Assembly: GCA_036276195.1 (NCBI GenBank) | Contig: DATBED010000031.1 | Location: 1 to 35,553 of the forward strand | DNA from: DATBED01 sp036276195 | GTDB taxonomy: Bacteria > Patescibacteriota > Saccharimonadia > Saccharimonadales > UBA4665 | Reading direction: 5' to 3' | DNA: 35,553 nt | Shown here: positions 23,105-30,572 of the stretch, in pieces | Layout of the letters: each line of letters opens with the position of its first letter | How positions within the stretch are numbered: position 1 is the stretch's first letter | The notes under the pieces: model-generated | What the model was told of the DNA's origin: nothing | Database searches by the model: none | The model's input: only the letters and a program-made list of their open reading frames with translations | Made by a program: the position numbers and the translations under genes

Positions 23105-24562
23105 ATGCCGGAAGATGTTGAGGCGAAAGACACGCAAGCAGAGGATCGGTTAGTCCGGCCCTTTCAACGGCGGCGGCAGTTGGAGCGCGACCTTGAACAT
23201 ATTACGGCCGAGATGTACAAACGCAATCTGGAGCTGGCCGAAACCAATAAGACCTTAATCTTATTACGTACCATTGACGCTTTAGTCTTGGAATCACACA
23301 CCTCACTCAAGATGGTTTGCGAACATATTGCCCAGGCCATTGCCCAAACCACTGACTACCCTTTCGTTGGTGTGTTAACCCGCTCCGCTCGAATCAAGGA
23401 TGTGATGGTCTTAAATGGTTTAAGCGGTGGCTCTGGACTGGGCAAAAACTTCCAACCCGAAATTGTCTTTGATAAGCCGTTGCACCTTAAGTTAACACAC
23501 CCCTGGTTCAGCCAATTTAACAGTACTTGCTTAATTGATCTCGACTCGCAAACTAATGAAACGCTGGCCGATGTTTTGGATTGTGCCCACAGCGATATTA
23601 GGCGATTGAGGGAGGCCTTACCACTTAAATCACTCTATATAATGAAACTGCTGGCCCGACGTCAAATAGTCGGCTTGCTGGTGATTGGTTTTTTAACGCC
23701 GTTGGGCCAGCTCAGCGAAGCCGACACGGCCTTAATGGATCGTTTAAGCGAAAGTATTGGCGTAGCGTTAGACAACAAGCTGTTATTTGAAGAAAACCAA
23801 CGTGTGCTGCGGCAACTCAAGGAGTCAAATTCCAAATTACTGGCACTCGATGAGGCCAAGGATGACTTTATTAGCATGGCCAGCCATCAGTTGCGCACGC
23901 CGCTGACCAGTGTTAAAGGCTACATCAGCCTGGTACTGGAAGAGGATGCCGGTAAGATTTCACAGCAGCAGCATAAACTGCTCGGCCAGGCCTTTTCCAG
24001 TTCACAGCGCATGGTCTACATTATTGCTGATCTGTTAAATGTGTCGCGCCTGCGTACCGGCAAGTTTATTATGGAGTCGTCGCCGGTTAATCTGGCTGAT
24101 GTAGTTGAGCAAGAGTTGGCCCAACTCCAAGATACGGCCGAGTCGCGTAGTCTAAAGCTAATATTTGATAAGCCGGCTGATTTTCCGATACTTATGCTAG
24201 ACGATACCAAGACCCGCCAGGTGATTATGAACTTCGTTGATAACGCCATTTATTACACTCCGGCCGGCGGCGAAATAACGGTTAAGTTGGCCGATCGGCC
24301 AACCGCGGTGGAACTGCGCGTTGAAGATACGGGTATAGGTGTACCCAAGAGTGAACAGCCTCATTTATTCACCAAGTTTTATCGGGCGGCCAACGCCCGT
24401 AAGGCCCGGCCGGACGGTACAGGGTTGGGCCTCTTTATGGCCAAGAAGGTGGTGATTGCCCAGAGCGGCTCAATTATTTTTGAGAGTCACGAAGACAAGG
24501 GCAGCACTTTTGGCTTCACCTTAAATAAAAGCAAACTAGCTATTCCGGCAGCTACTAAGTAA
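23105..24562 (+). CDS. Cytosolic histidine kinase with GAF-like sensor domain
   Basis: 485 residues. A coiled-coil start (about 20-55), then a GAF-like domain (about 60-225, ending ESIGVALDNKLLFEENQRVL), a HisKA dimerisation helix with phospho-acceptor His261 in SMASHQLRTPLTSVKGY, and an HATPase_c domain: N box NFVDNAIYYTPAGG, G1 VEDTGIGVP, F-type FTKFYRA, G2 GTGLGLFMAK. There is no membrane helix, so input comes from the GAF pocket or the two preceding proteins. The likely phosphate partner is the lone receiver at 19392-19757. No response regulator is in this operon. Confidence 0.9.
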   Translation: MPEDVEAKDTQAEDRLVRPFQRRRQLERDLEHITAEMYKRNLELAETNKTLILLRTIDALVLESHTSLKMVCEHIAQAIAQTTDYPFVGVLTRSARIKDVMVLNGLSGGSGLGKNFQPEIVFDKPLHLKLTHPWFSQFNSTCLIDLDSQTNETLADVLDCAHSDIRRLREALPLKSLYIMKLLARRQIVGLLVIGFLTPLGQLSEADTALMDRLSESIGVALDNKLLFEENQRVLRQLKESNSKLLALDEAKDDFISMASHQLRTPLTSVKGYISLVLEEDAGKISQQQHKLLGQAFSSSQRMVYIIADLLNVSRLRTGKFIMESSPVNLADVVEQELAQLQDTAESRSLKLIFDKPADFPILMLDDTKTRQVIMNFVDNAIYYTPAGGEITVKLADRPTAVELRVEDTGIGVPKSEQPHLFTKFYRAANARKARPDGTGLGLFMAKKVVIAQSGSIIFESHEDKGSTFGFTLNKSKLAIPAATK

Positions 24563-24591
24563 TAAAACCCACAGACTAGTCCCCTTTTTTA

Positions 24592-24626
24592 TATAACAAT
24601 AGCGGCGGCTTTAGGTCGCTGTTATA
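24592..24626. promoter_or_regulatory. Hairpin upstream of secreted-protein gene
   Basis: TATAAC (24592-24597) pairs with GTTATA (24621-24626) and AGCG (24601-24604) with CGCT (24617-24620), leaving AAT unpaired on the left. It lies 20 bases before the TTG start at 24646 and after the kinase stop. It may end the kinase transcript or control the next gene. Confidence 0.35.
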
Positions 24627-24645
24627 GACGAACAGGGGGTATGTT

Positions 24646-25791
24646 TTGCGTAAAGAAGCATTCAGTGTTCCGGAGTACATTTGGCGACGGTTGTTCATGA
24701 TCAACCTGGTAGTGATAGTGTTCCTGTTTGTGTTTGGTCTGGCTTTGCCACAAGTGCGTGCCCAAGGTGTTAACTGCGACGATAACGCCGTGGTCTTTTG
24801 CGGTGCTTCATCAACCGGAACCCTTATATCTAAGTACGATAACGGCGATGGCCATAACACGGCTGCCAGCATTCAGCATATTTATAGCAGTTTCAGCATT
24901 AGCTCTAGCGATATACATGCTATGGGCTCCACCTCCGAAATGGGAAGTGTGACCAGTAGCAACCAGGTCTTTCTAGACGGCAAATTAGTCGCTAACAATG
25001 TTCTGACTGCCGGCCGCGATTGCTCTATTGGTGGCACGCCCAGAGATGTACAAGGCACTAAGTTTTGCGCCCGCCCGCCCAGTGTATCTTTCGCCAGCAG
25101 CCCATTGTCGGCCTTTGTGGTCATGCGTGGCGGCGTGTTTCAGTTCGCCATCTTGACTAGCTGCGGCAACCCTGTAACCGGCCATCCAACCACCACGCCT
25201 CCTCCTGCGCCTACACCTAAGCCGATGCCCACCACCCCCACTACGCCTACACCTACCCCGGCTCAGCCAACTCCTCCGGCACCTACTACCACTCCAGCTG
25301 CACAACCCCAGCCAACACCGGTTAATAATAGTGTTTGCACCGGCAATACAGCTAATAGCAGCACCGGAACGGCCTCGCAGGGCGGTAACTGCAGCACTAA
25401 CACCACAGTGGTGCAAACCCAGCAACAAACGCCTCCATCTCAGCCGGCTGCACCTACATCGTCTAATTCCTCACAAACCCAAAACCAATCCGAGAGTACC
25501 TCGGCCACAGCCAACGCTGCTCCGATCAGCACTTCGGCCAACACTATGGCCTCACAGTCTCAGGAAACCTCGGCTACTCCAGCCACTACCGAGACTCCAA
25601 CCCCAACGACTACGCCACCAGCTACCACCAGTTCGGTTACCACTGCGGCCGCTCCAGCTTCAACCCCAACTAGCTTGATCAACACCGGGCCAGGAACTCT
25701 AGGAGCCATTGGCGGCCTGTTCACAGGCACTACAATATTGGGAACTGTAGCCTACAGCTGGCTCCTTCGCCGCCGCCTGCAACATTCCTGA
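24646..25791 (+). CDS. Secreted Pro/Thr-rich surface protein with LINTGPG C-terminal anchor
   Basis: 381 residues. Signal peptide at about 18-40 (INLVVIVFLFVFGLALPQVRA). An N-terminal domain with several Cys follows, ending FAILTSCGNPVTGHP. A long Pro/Thr/Ala region holds a short Cys motif, CTGNTANSSTGTASQGGNC. It ends LINTGPG, a hydrophobic helix and the basic tail RRRLQ: the layout of a sortase substrate with LxNTG in place of LPxTG. GGGGG lies a few bases before the TTG start. The Pro/Thr region gives high-GC shadow frames. It is probably cell-surface displayed; function unknown. Confidence 0.75.
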   Translation: MRKEAFSVPEYIWRRLFMINLVVIVFLFVFGLALPQVRAQGVNCDDNAVVFCGASSTGTLISKYDNGDGHNTAASIQHIYSSFSISSSDIHAMGSTSEMGSVTSSNQVFLDGKLVANNVLTAGRDCSIGGTPRDVQGTKFCARPPSVSFASSPLSAFVVMRGGVFQFAILTSCGNPVTGHPTTTPPPAPTPKPMPTTPTTPTPTPAQPTPPAPTTTPAAQPQPTPVNNSVCTGNTANSSTGTASQGGNCSTNTTVVQTQQQTPPSQPAAPTSSNSSQTQNQSESTSATANAAPISTSANTMASQSQETSATPATTETPTPTTTPPATTSSVTTAAAPASTPTSLINTGPGTLGAIGGLFTGTTILGTVAYSWLLRRRLQHS

Positions 25792-25963
25792 AAGGGCTGC
25801 TCTACTCCTACCTTTTCCCATAGAAAAGCTGAAACAAAGCTGCAAGTGTAAAATTACGTACACAAGATTGCTGTTTGAATTGGATATCATATGCTTGAAA
25901 AATAGACAATGTGTTTATATATCATGCATTAAATTGCTTATGCTCTATTACTATAAAACATAG

Positions 25964-25992
25964 TTGACAAAGTATAATGCTTGTGATATATT
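25964..25992 (+). promoter_or_regulatory. Consensus promoter with long leader for 26083 gene
   Basis: TTGACA (25964-25969), 17-base spacer, TATATT (25987-25992). The leader to the ATG at 26083 is about 80 bases and carries GGAGA just upstream. This contrasts with the leaderless genes. The rest of 25792-25963 is AT-rich and holds nothing else I can name. Confidence 0.7.
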
Positions 25993-26082
25993 GACTTCAT
26001 AACACATTTGGCAGGCTGTCAAGCGCCAGAGGTGGGAAGTAATTAAGCGCCAAATATAGGGCGTAGAATAGGAGACCGTACT

Positions 26083-27453
26083 ATGGCAATCAAGGAAACA
26101 TTAGCTATTTTGAGTGCAAGTGCTGCTGTGGGTGCCGGTATGGCGGAGGCTCCCTTAGCCCAAGCAGATATGGCCAAAGCAGGTCCAATTGCAACGGCTA
26201 CAGCTACTACTGAAGGCAGCATGAGCGCAAATAATATCATTTGTGGTGGAGTTAGCAATGTGCCGCAACTGGAAAGATATCTTAATGGCGCCCCAGACAA
26301 ATGCGGCCATCGAGATATAGGTAAAATCTTAGGCGCTTATGGCATCACTCCTCAACTTGCGAAGACCATGCGCCAGGGAATAGTGTGTAGTTATAATGGA
26401 AACTGGACTTCGTCAGGCCGCCAACATAGTCCTGACCCCGCCGAAGATAAACCGGAGAATGTAGGTGGCGCGTCTTTCTTTGAACGCCCTCTTGGGGTAT
26501 GGGGAAAGGTTTGCTACAAGGCTTTAGTGACTCGTAGAGAAGACGGTGATCAAGTCGCAGTACTTGAAGATTGCGGAAATGGGGAAGAAACGGCAACATT
26601 ACCTCAGCGCACACCAAACCGCCAGAAGACGAGTACTGTTACTGGAGGGAAAATAGCCAAAGATGCTAGCGGTAACGTAATAAATCCTTTCCCTTCAGGT
26701 ATCTTTGTGGAAGAAATTAGATGTCTAGATGGCAGTAAAACAATCGATCGCAAGGTTGTAATGAGTCATACCACAGAAATATTGGCTCACTGCAATGTTG
26801 GAACTACAGCCAAGATTTGGGAGGATGCTCCACGAGTAGCTCCCCAAAACTGGACGTTTGAGTCACCCCGGATCCAACAGCTCAAAGTGCAGGCCAATGC
26901 TAAGAAAAACATAGTTACTTTTATTGATAAGCAAGTACCGACTCCCACGCCTAACATACCTGCACCTATAGTGATTTGTTCTGGCAATACGACTAATACT
27001 AATACTGGTATTGCTTCACAGGGCGGTAACTGCAGTACAAATACAGTAACCGTAGAAACTCCTCCAAACACACCGCCGCCATCCGTACCAACTGCTAGCT
27101 TCTTTGCTAACAACCTACAAGAGGCAGACTTTAATAGCGTGAACGTTATGCGAGTAACTATCGATAGCGCAACCCCCGGGGATAACTACGAGGTTTGTGA
27201 TAGTGCAGACTTTGGCGCCACATTACAACCAAGCTGTGTAGATGAAACAGCACCGAGCAGTTCATTTAACGTGCCGCGACAATACACAGCTCTCGGTGAA
27301 ACCATGACCGACCACTACTACGCTACAGTTGAGGATTTGACGACTGGCAAGTTTGCGACGCCTCCATCGAGCGAGACCAATGCTGCTAACCCGAACCAGT
27401 TTGTTGAGCCGATTTTAGTACAAAGTGGTAACCCCGTAACAGGCCAACCTTAA
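26083..27453 (+). CDS. Secreted protein with shared Cys motif, no anchor
   Basis: 456 residues. N-terminal signal-like segment (LAILSASAAVGAGMAEAPLA). The middle has paired Cys and the block FFERPLGVWGKVCYKALVTR ... VAVLEDCGNGEE, comparable to FAILTSCGNPVTG of the upstream protein. CSGNTTNTNTGIASQGGNC then STNT repeats the motif of the upstream protein almost word for word. A C-terminal beta-rich part ends QSGNPVTGQP and stops, the same GNPVTGxP that in the upstream protein leads into the Pro-rich anchor region. It therefore lacks the NTGPG anchor and is probably released or held by a partner. GGAGA precedes the ATG. Confidence 0.7.
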   Translation: MAIKETLAILSASAAVGAGMAEAPLAQADMAKAGPIATATATTEGSMSANNIICGGVSNVPQLERYLNGAPDKCGHRDIGKILGAYGITPQLAKTMRQGIVCSYNGNWTSSGRQHSPDPAEDKPENVGGASFFERPLGVWGKVCYKALVTRREDGDQVAVLEDCGNGEETATLPQRTPNRQKTSTVTGGKIAKDASGNVINPFPSGIFVEEIRCLDGSKTIDRKVVMSHTTEILAHCNVGTTAKIWEDAPRVAPQNWTFESPRIQQLKVQANAKKNIVTFIDKQVPTPTPNIPAPIVICSGNTTNTNTGIASQGGNCSTNTVTVETPPNTPPPSVPTASFFANNLQEADFNSVNVMRVTIDSATPGDNYEVCDSADFGATLQPSCVDETAPSSSFNVPRQYTALGETMTDHYYATVEDLTTGKFATPPSSETNAANPNQFVEPILVQSGNPVTGQP

Positions 27454-27479
27454 TTAGTAACTGAGAAGGAGACTATTAT

Positions 27480-28490
27480 ATGAAACGTTTTTCCAAAATT
27501 TTTACCATCACCGCGGGTGTAATGACGCTTGGTTTGCTCCTGGCTAACCTCGTGGGATCAGCACCAATAGTATCTGCTGATGGTACTGGTCAGATTGAAG
27601 GTGGTGCCGCTGTCTATCAGGTTAAGAACCTTACTGAAAGCGGTGCTTACGGCGACAATGTCAGTGCTAAGGCTTGTGAAGAGCTACAGTATGGCATTCG
27701 TCTGCACAACTCTGGTTTCGTTGCTGTCAATAATATCAATGTAAAGGTAGACCTGCCGAGCAGTGCTAGTACCTCTAACACCTCTACAATGACTGCTACT
27801 TACACTGATGGTATTGTTCCTAGTACAACCGACACTACGGCAGTGGCTTTCGCTAATGCCCAAAGTATTAGCTTTACTGACGACTCAACAACCCTGTTTG
27901 ACGGTAATGGTAATGCAGTCAAAACATTCACAGGCCACGACATTATTGGCAATGGTCTCAGCCTTGGTAGCCTAAATGGTTCGACAACTGAATACCTGAC
28001 CTTCCAGGCTAAGGTTAACTGCCCGACGCCTCCGCCGGCTCCGGTTTACACCTGTGACGAGCTGAACTTGACGGCTGGTGATAATCGGACTGTCAAACTG
28101 ACTGTCTTCAACACTACTGCCAAAAACGGCGCAACCTTCAAAGATGCCGTAATCGACTGGGGCGATAGTAGCTCACAATTGACTACAGCTAACGTAGTTG
28201 GCCAGACTCACCAATATACCAAAGACGGCACTTATACTGTTGCCGCTACGGCTCACTTCACTGTGAACGGTCAGGATGTAACTGCCAGTGGTCCGAGTTG
28301 TGAGAAAGTGGTTACTTTCAGTAGCACCACGCCTCCTACAGTAACTCCTCCGGCTTCAACGCCTCCAACCCAAACTCCTCCGACCACGCTAGTTAACACC
28401 GGCCCGGGTAGCGTAGCCGCCATCTTTGCCGCCGCTACTGTTGCCGGCACCGTGGCTTACCGCCGCCTGCTGGCTCGCCGCTTGAGCTAA
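27480..28490 (+). CDS. Secreted PKD-domain protein with LVNTGPG C-terminal anchor
   Basis: 336 residues. Signal peptide MKRFSKIFTITAGVMTLGLL to about residue 33 (VSADG). A DUF11-like beta domain follows (YGIRLHNSGFVAVNNINVKV), then a PKD-type domain (about 190-280; VIDWGDSSSQ ... HQYTKDGTYTVAATA, the 'WGD...H.Y...G.Y.V' signature). A Pro/Thr linker ends in LVNTGPG, a helix and RRLLARRLS. AAGGAG lies nine bases before the ATG. The three secreted genes in a row suggest a surface or appendage locus. PKD domains mediate protein or glycan contact. Confidence 0.82.
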   Translation: MKRFSKIFTITAGVMTLGLLLANLVGSAPIVSADGTGQIEGGAAVYQVKNLTESGAYGDNVSAKACEELQYGIRLHNSGFVAVNNINVKVDLPSSASTSNTSTMTATYTDGIVPSTTDTTAVAFANAQSISFTDDSTTLFDGNGNAVKTFTGHDIIGNGLSLGSLNGSTTEYLTFQAKVNCPTPPPAPVYTCDELNLTAGDNRTVKLTVFNTTAKNGATFKDAVIDWGDSSSQLTTANVVGQTHQYTKDGTYTVAATAHFTVNGQDVTASGPSCEKVVTFSSTTPPTVTPPASTPPTQTPPTTLVNTGPGSVAAIFAAATVAGTVAYRRLLARRLS

Positions 28491-28522
28491 CAGTAGCCAG
28501 CCCATGGCTTGTGGATAAGCCC

Positions 28523-28547
28523 TAGCGCAAAACCGAGTTTTGTGCTA
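28523..28547. other. Strong hairpin, possible part of a small RNA or terminator
   Basis: TAGCGCAAAAC (28523-28533) pairs with GTTTTGTGCTA (28537-28547) through 11 pairs (one G-T) around a CGA loop. No T-run follows. It lies between the PKD gene and a second, T-tailed terminator 60 bases on, so the two could frame a small RNA. Confidence 0.4.
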
Positions 28548-28602
28548 AGGTAACGACAGTTCGACGAGCACTGACTGACCGCTCTAAGACAAAAATCTAA
28601 AC

Positions 28603-28643
28603 TTAAATCTCCCTCCTGGTGGGGCGGGGGAGATTTTAATTTT
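28603..28643 (+). terminator. Intrinsic terminator before tRNA-Glu
   Basis: AAATCTCCC (28605-28613) pairs with GGGAGATTT (28628-28636); TTAATTTT follows. It insulates the secreted-protein operon from tRNA-Glu. Confidence 0.8.
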
Positions 28644-28675
28644 GCCCCTGTTATGGTAAGATTTACCAACTGCAA

Positions 28676-28750
28676 GGCCTCATCGTCTAACGGTTAGGAC
28701 GCCAGGTTTTCATCCTGGCAATCGGGGTTCGACTCCCCGTGAGGTCACCA
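28676..28750 (+). tRNA. tRNA-Glu (anticodon UUC), CCA encoded
   Basis: 75 bases. Acceptor GGCCTCA/TGAGGTC with one G-T pair; anticodon stem CCAGG/CCTGG with loop TTTTCAT, anticodon TTC; T stem CGGGG/CCCCG with loop TTCGACT. Discriminator A and encoded CCA. The 3' end GGTCACCA is the first part of a 91-base repeat that recurs at 29355. Confidence 0.95.
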
Positions 28751-28833
28751 TAGGAACTTACAGATAAGAATGGGTTATAAAGTTTAGCTTTCAAATACTT
28801 GAGCTAATCCCTATCTGTTGAATAGTTCTATTC
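28743..28833. repeat. tRNA-Glu-associated palindromic repeat, copy 1
   Basis: 91 bases that begin inside the tRNA 3' end (GGTCACCATAG). ACAGATA (about 28761) pairs with TATCTGT (about 28812); inner TTAGCT pairs with AGCTAA. It aligns over its full 91 bases with copy 2, conserved in the first 30 (GGTCACCATAG, CTTACAGATAA) and last 20 bases (ATCTGTT, TATTC). Confidence 0.85.
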
Positions 28834-28861
28834 CATGCTGGTGTTTGCTATAGTAAGCAAA

Positions 28862-29296
28862 ATGGCAGTGCAAACTTTTCAGGTTGGTATAAAAGCTCTC
28901 ATCAGAAATGATGACGGCAACATATTAATGGTCCATATTCCAGAATGGAGCGGTAATCCTGCTCACTGGGATTTACCTGGTGGCAGAATTGACGGAGGTG
29001 AATCATTTGACGAAACTCTTCGCAGGGAACTAAAAGAAGAAATAGGTGTAGATTACTCGGGCAAACCAAAACTACTGACTACATTACTAACAAAAATAAC
29101 TATACCTATAGGAGATACGCGGCTACCACTCGTCTTTGTTATTTATGAAGTTAAATTACCAAGTAGTACGGTCGTAAAGCTTGACCCAGAAAGTGCCGAA
29201 GATGATTTTCGCTGGTTTAAGCCAACTGAATCAGCAGACGAAATGGCTACCAAATTTACATCAGAATTTTGTGAGATGATAAGAGCCCTGACTTAA
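28862..29296 (+). CDS. NUDIX hydrolase
   Basis: 144 residues. The NUDIX box is complete: GGRIDGGESFDETLRRELKE then EIGVD (Gx5Ex7REUxEExGU). It would cleave a nucleoside diphosphate linked to another group; no specificity is visible. The longer frame starts at 28835, but TATAGT stands seven bases before the ATG at 28862, which also begins where the fold begins (MAVQTFQVGIKAL). It is the single gene between the two tRNA-Glu repeats, hence a cassette gene. Confidence 0.87.
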   Translation: MAVQTFQVGIKALIRNDDGNILMVHIPEWSGNPAHWDLPGGRIDGGESFDETLRRELKEEIGVDYSGKPKLLTTLLTKITIPIGDTRLPLVFVIYEVKLPSSTVVKLDPESAEDDFRWFKPTESADEMATKFTSEFCEMIRALT

Positions 29297-29354
29297 GAGA
29301 ATTGTTCCATCTAATAATTTCACGGACTATTTGCTTATAAACCGAGTGGTCCAG

Positions 29355-29445
29355 GGTCACCATAGATAGCTTACAGATAAAAATTGGCTATAAAATTATT
29401 ACTAAAGTCTTATAGCTAGCTCTAATCTGTTAAATATTCCTATTC
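29355..29445. repeat. tRNA-Glu-associated palindromic repeat, copy 2
   Basis: GGTCACCATAG repeats the tRNA-Glu 3' end plus three bases. ACAGAT pairs with ATCTGT, and GCTATAA with TTATAGC. In copy 1 the inner arms have different bases yet still pair (GGG/CCC), so structure is kept where sequence is not. Length 91 bases, the same as copy 1; start-to-start spacing is 612. Confidence 0.85.
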
Positions 29446-29474
29446 TCTCTTCTAAGCATGAAGCAACGTACAAA

Positions 29475-29786
29475 TTATTGAAGAGTTCTGGCTAGGTCTC
29501 TACGTCCATACAACATTCGCCTAACTATCATGACGTTATCTATGACAACATAAAATATAAGATAGTTGCCTACCATAACTCTACGGTACGGATGCGGTCG
29601 ACTACCGATTGACGGATATGGCATTGTACCTAGTGGATTAGCTAGGCGTTTTTTAATAGCTACTTCAACATCATTAACAAGTGTCTTTGCCGCGAGCTCA
29701 TTTTTAAGTTCAAACAGTAAATAATCCGTAATATTATCTAAATCTTCATAAAAAAACGGTGAGTAGCGAAGCTCAAAACTAGCCAT
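29475..29786 (-). CDS. RelE/ParE family toxin
   Basis: 103 residues. FELRYSPFFYEDLDNITDYL at the start and RRVMVGNYLIFYVVIDNVMI then VRRMLYGRRDL at the end follow the ParE/RelE pattern ('R....g.y.ify.v....i.i.ri.hgrrd'). The C-terminal YGRRDL fits ParE-like members. It overlaps its antitoxin gene by eight bases. It is the second unit of the tRNA-Glu array and is oriented opposite to the NUDIX gene. Confidence 0.85.
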   Translation of the reverse strand: MASFELRYSPFFYEDLDNITDYLLFELKNELAAKTLVNDVEVAIKKRLANPLGTMPYPSIGSRPHPYRRVMVGNYLIFYVVIDNVMIVRRMLYGRRDLARTLQ

Positions 29787-30045
29787 TTACTTTTGCTTTA
29801 ATTTTAGAGAATACGGCTTCATGTGTTAGTTTCTCTGTATGGCCTTCTGCGTAAGCATCGGCTTCATCAAGAGCTCGTTCAACGTAATCTAAGTGTGCCA
29901 TTTTACTATATTTATCAAAGCTCATAGTAACCATAGAAGCTTTTCCATTTGTGGTAAATATTATGGGCTTATTATTGTTACTTATTTCTTTCACTACTTC
30001 CGAGAAACGGTTTCTTAAGTCAGATATGGGCCTAATACTTATCAT
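29779..30045 (-). CDS. Antitoxin of the Phd/YefM family
   Basis: 88 residues from MISIRPISDLRNRFSEVVKE; NKPIIFTTNGKASMVTMSFD is the Phd/YefM core ('piiiTknGkp.aVlvs...y'). The C-terminal acidic-helical part binds the toxin. The frame is open to 30087, but AAAGGA eight bases before the ATG at 30045 marks the real start; the extra codons would lie in the operator. Confidence 0.85.
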   Translation of the reverse strand: MISIRPISDLRNRFSEVVKEISNNNKPIIFTTNGKASMVTMSFDKYSKMAHLDYVERALDEADAYAEGHTEKLTHEAVFSKIKAKVNG

Positions 30046-30063
30046 AGAATACATCCTTTCATA

Positions 30064-30083
30064 GTTATCATAATTATGATAAC
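30064..30083. promoter_or_regulatory. Perfect 20-base palindromic operator of Phd/YefM operon
   Basis: GTTATCATAATTATGATAAC is its own reverse complement. It lies 18 bases before the antitoxin start and includes a TATGAT that could serve as -10 box, so antitoxin binding would shut the promoter. The 30084-30194 remainder shows no gene or further repeat. Confidence 0.75.
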
Positions 30084-30194
30084 ACATTTAAAAACTCAGT
30101 GCTAAGGAGATGGATTTGGGTTTGTTGTGAACAATCTGCTTGCCAAAATGCCTGAATCAGTATATCGTCGGAACTAGTAAGTGGAGGTAACTTT

Positions 30195-30521
30195 GTGCCG
30201 GGCTTAGTAAAAACATTCTTATACGTAGTTTACGCCGTTATCGTATCAGGGCTGATCGTGGCTATAGTAGCAGATTTCCGTTCCGGTAACCCGACTCCGG
30301 CTCCAACTAAACCTAGTAGTAGTCGTCAGGTGGCAAAAGCTACTTCAAAAGTACCGGTGCAGCCGGGTAGCAAATCATCCAGTAACGCTCAAAATACAGG
30401 CGTTAGCTCTTCGAGTCAATTGAGCAACACCGGGCCGGGCAATACTATAGGCCTGTTTGTGCTGGCCAGTGTGGCCGGCAGCGCGATTTATCGCTGGCGT
30501 CTCGTGCGGCGGCTAAACTAG
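30195..30521 (+). CDS. Small membrane protein with LSNTGPG C-terminal anchor
   Basis: 108 residues. N-terminal helix (about 5-26, TFLYVVYAVIVSGLIVAIVA), a Ser/Lys/Pro linker, LSNTGPG, a second helix (LFVLASVAGSAIYRW) and the basic tail RLVRRLN. GGAGG lies ahead of the GTG start. The C-terminus copies the layout of the proteins at 24646 and 27480, which lie across the tRNA-Glu array. No folded domain is present; it could be a linker, a decoy substrate or a sorting partner. Confidence 0.7.
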   Translation: MPGLVKTFLYVVYAVIVSGLIVAIVADFRSGNPTPAPTKPSSSRQVAKATSKVPVQPGSKSSSNAQNTGVSSSSQLSNTGPGNTIGLFVLASVAGSAIYRWRLVRRLN

Positions 30522-30572
30522 TCATTTGACCCCAGTCACTATATACTAGTCTTATCAGTTAATGGTGGGTAA

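Noticed and set aside
24985..25678. Long frames opposite or offset to the Pro/Thr-rich secreted protein
   Set aside because: Composition (runs of Arg, Pro or Gly) is what the other frames of Pro/Thr codons give; the chosen frame has the signal peptide and the anchor.
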